NCBI GenBank assembly: GCA_016788685.1
Contig: JAEUSS010000133.1
Span: forward strand, 1-6,798
DNA: 6,798 nt
Direction of reading: 5' to 3'
Source of the DNA: Prolixibacteraceae bacterium
GTDB lineage: Bacteria > Bacteroidota > Bacteroidia > Bacteroidales > Prolixibacteraceae
Part shown: positions 5,712 through 6,798 of the stretch, one piece after another
How the letters are laid out: each line of letters begins with the position of its first letter
Position numbering within the stretch: the first letter of the stretch is position 1
The notes under the pieces: model-generated
The model's database searches: none
What the model saw: only the letters and a program-made list of their open reading frames with translations
Told to the model about the DNA's origin: nothing
Position numbers and translations under genes: made by a program

Positions 5712-5747
5712 GGGGCTATTTCACCAGCTCAAATTCGATATAGCCCC
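5712..5747 (-). terminator. Possible terminator at the end of the lipoprotein gene
   Basis: GGGGCTAT (5712-5719) and ATAGCCCC (5740-5747) are a perfect, GC-rich 8-bp inverted repeat with a 20-base loop, and they span the stop codon of the minus-strand lipoprotein gene. In the minus-strand transcript the stem is followed by GCAATCTTTTG, a weak U-rich run. The long loop and the gap before the T-run lower confidence, but its position at the convergent junction fits a terminator. Confidence 0.45.
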
Positions 5748-6132
5748 ACTGCGGCACATCCAGCTTCAAGGTTCTTCCTTCAATACGGAAGGAAGTAACC
5801 CCCGAAAGCACTGATGCCAGTTTTCCGGAGAATTTACTATCGCAACAAGCTTCGGTACAGGCAGGTGCCCCAATCTCCAGTTGGTTACTTTTTTCTGAAA
5901 TGAAACTTCCGCTGCAGCTGTTAATATCCAGTTTCAAACTGTAAGTCCCGTCTGTTTTAAATGTCAGCAAAACCGATGTATTCTCATTTTTGGGATAAGT
6001 GACAGATTCAAACGATATAAAATTTTTTGCCTCCCAGGTCTGGTAAAGGCTGTTTCCGGAACTCTCGTCTTTACCGCACGAAATCAGAATCAGTGAAAGG
6101 AACAGAACAGTCAGAATTGAAAAAGTTTTCAT
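5716..6132 (-). CDS. Small META-like lipoprotein
   Basis: A 138-residue protein that starts MKTFSILTVLFLSLILISC. This is a type II signal peptide with lipobox LISC and lipidated Cys19; the following GKDESSG linker has no obvious retention problem, so attachment to the inner or outer membrane is possible. The mature part resembles the META domain of HslJ-like proteins: TWEAKNF at 32-38, LLTFKTDGTYSL at 55-66, NSCSGSF at 71-77 (compare the GCNxxSG motif), and LEIGAPACTEACC at 85-97 in place of the usual TxMAC motif, ending EIGRTLKL-like and WGYIEFELVK strands. The cysteines at 73, 92, 96 and 97 are unusual for an envelope protein of this size and may form disulfides or bind metal. I prefer the ATG at 6132; a GTG further upstream would put 12 residues before the signal peptide. 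It lies 58 bp downstream of the PAS-LuxR regulator gene on the same strand. META-domain proteins are often stress-related; the exact role here is unknown. Confidence 0.75.
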   Translation of the reverse strand: MKTFSILTVLFLSLILISCGKDESSGNSLYQTWEAKNFISFESVTYPKNENTSVLLTFKTDGTYSLKLDINSCSGSFISEKSNQLEIGAPACTEACCDSKFSGKLASVLSGVTSFRIEGRTLKLDVPQWGYIEFELVK

Positions 6133-6190
6133 GGTAAATGGTTTCTCTGAAGACGAGATAAACGACACCCGGGTTGCGTTGACAAAAAAA
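6133..6190 (-). promoter_or_regulatory. Short spacer between the PAS-LuxR gene and the lipoprotein gene
   Basis: These 58 bases hold a T7 run just after the regulator stop codon (minus strand) ending in TTTG, and 22 bases further on TATCTCGT, a poor match to TAnnTTTG. A separate lipoprotein promoter is possible but weak. No hairpin separates the genes, so read-through from the regulator gene is as likely. Confidence 0.2.
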
Positions 6191-6798
6191 TCATATCAAC
6201 CCCAAACTTCCGGCGTAACGAACAGCTTCCGCAGTATTGTTCACGTTCAGCTTCTCAATGATCCGCTGCCGGTGCGTATTGACAGTGTTCACACTGATAA
6301 ACAGTTTATCTGCGATTTGTTTGCTGACTTGCCCTTTGCTTAGTAATTGTAAAATTTCCTTTTCACGAAAACTCAGTTTATGCCCCGCAATTAATTTTGT
6401 CGAAGGAAAATGATGAAGCTCACCGGTCAGTGTATTCACCAGACGGTACCGGCATAACGACTTCAAGTCCTGATCAGGCGACAAATCCATCACACTCATC
6501 GACAACCAGACATTCCCGTATTTGTCGAGCTCGAGCAATTTGTGTTGTTCAACAACACGCACATAATTTCCGTTTTTTCCGCGTGTCCGGTAATCCATGA
6601 TGAGCTTTATAAACTTCATCTGCTCCCGCCATAACGGATCAACCCGCAGTATCAACCCAAAAAACTGCCAGGAAACCTGGTTTAAATGAGCCAAATCATC
6701 GGGATGCATTTGTTCGTTGATGTACTCATTCGCCGGCAAAAAGATCTTTTCCGGATCCCAGCCCAACAGATCAGAAAAGTTAGGAGAAAAGTAAACGT
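6191..6798 (-). CDS. PAS-domain LuxR-family transcriptional regulator (N-terminus beyond right edge)
   Basis: The frame is open to the right edge. The codons before the TTG at 6766 read VYFSPNFSDL, so that TTG is internal and the true start is outside the window. The 201 visible residues begin with a PAS-like segment: YFSPNFSDLLGWDPEKIF, then MHPDDL at about 30-35, a linking helix, then KNGNYVRVVEQHKLLELD and GNVWLSMSVMDLS as the core beta strands. The last 61 residues are a LuxR/GerE helix-turn-helix: LSFREKEILQLLSKGQVSKQ, then IADKLFISVNTVNTHRQRII, ending EAVRYAGSLGLI. No receiver domain is visible in the part present. PAS folds bind small ligands or cofactors, so it probably acts as a soluble one-component regulator, though upstream domains may be missing. 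It is followed 58 bp downstream by the META-like lipoprotein gene, a candidate target or operon partner. The domain calls are secure; the signal is unknown. Confidence 0.88.
   Translation of the reverse strand, partial: VYFSPNFSDLLGWDPEKIFLPANEYINEQMHPDDLAHLNQVSWQFFGLILRVDPLWREQMKFIKLIMDYRTRGKNGNYVRVVEQHKLLELDKYGNVWLSMSVMDLSPDQDLKSLCRYRLVNTLTGELHHFPSTKLIAGHKLSFREKEILQLLSKGQVSKQIADKLFISVNTVNTHRQRIIEKLNVNNTAEAVRYAGSLGLI

Noticed and set aside
6133..6168. Upstream GTG start for the lipoprotein
   Set aside because: It would place 12 residues ahead of a well-formed lipoprotein signal peptide that begins at the ATG at 6132.
1..6798. CRISPR arrays, tRNA or rRNA genes, insertion sequences, integrase sites
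   Set aside because: No regularly spaced repeats, cloverleaf-like segments, transposase motifs or terminal inverted repeats with target duplications were seen on either strand.

Overview
The window looks like chromosomal DNA from a member of the Bacteroidota, probably a marine or anaerobic Prolixibacteraceae/Marinilabiliales-type organism. The phylum rests on four things: a type A T9SS C-terminal sorting domain, a DUF3810 gene, A-rich start regions without Shine-Dalgarno motifs, and TAnnTTTG-like promoter boxes. The family-level placement is only an impression. No RNA genes, CRISPR arrays, insertion sequences or integrase genes were seen.

Layout, left to right. (1) 3-407 (+): the 3' end of a secreted T9SS cargo protein, closed by a strong hairpin. 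(2) 521-1021 (+): a stand-alone GNAT acetyltransferase. (3) 1029-3320 (-): a 763-residue membrane-spanning regulator with a signal peptide, an unassigned periplasmic domain, a LamG/concanavalin-like domain, one transmembrane helix, and a cytoplasmic SARP-like winged helix followed by a BTAD-like helical domain. It converges with the acetyltransferase gene across only 7 bp. (4) 3321-3671: a gap without an intact gene. It holds on the minus strand what reads as a decayed N-terminal fragment of an Mpl/MurC-type UDP-N-acetylmuramate ligase, plus helically phased A-tracts. (5) 3672-4766 (+): a DUF3810 membrane protein with a HEFAH zinc-protease motif. (6) 4836-5669 (+): a metallo-beta-lactamase-fold hydrolase with all metal ligands, in the lactonase/phosphotriesterase-like branch. 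(7) 5716-6132 (-): a small META-like lipoprotein. (8) 6191 to the right edge (-): a PAS-LuxR regulator lacking its N-terminus.

Genes working together: DUF3810 and the hydrolase are co-directional, 69 bp apart, and may share a transcript. The PAS-LuxR regulator and the lipoprotein are co-directional, 58 bp apart, and may form a regulator-target pair. The LamG-BTAD regulator is divergent from the DUF3810 gene, so that promoter region is its nearest candidate target. None of these links is proven by sequence alone.

The two most notable items are the regulator, a one-component system whose periplasmic sensor is joined through one helix to a SARP-type DNA-binding output, and the ligase remnant directly upstream of it on the same strand. 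The remnant suggests a past rearrangement placed the regulator behind the start of a lost or relocated cell-wall gene.
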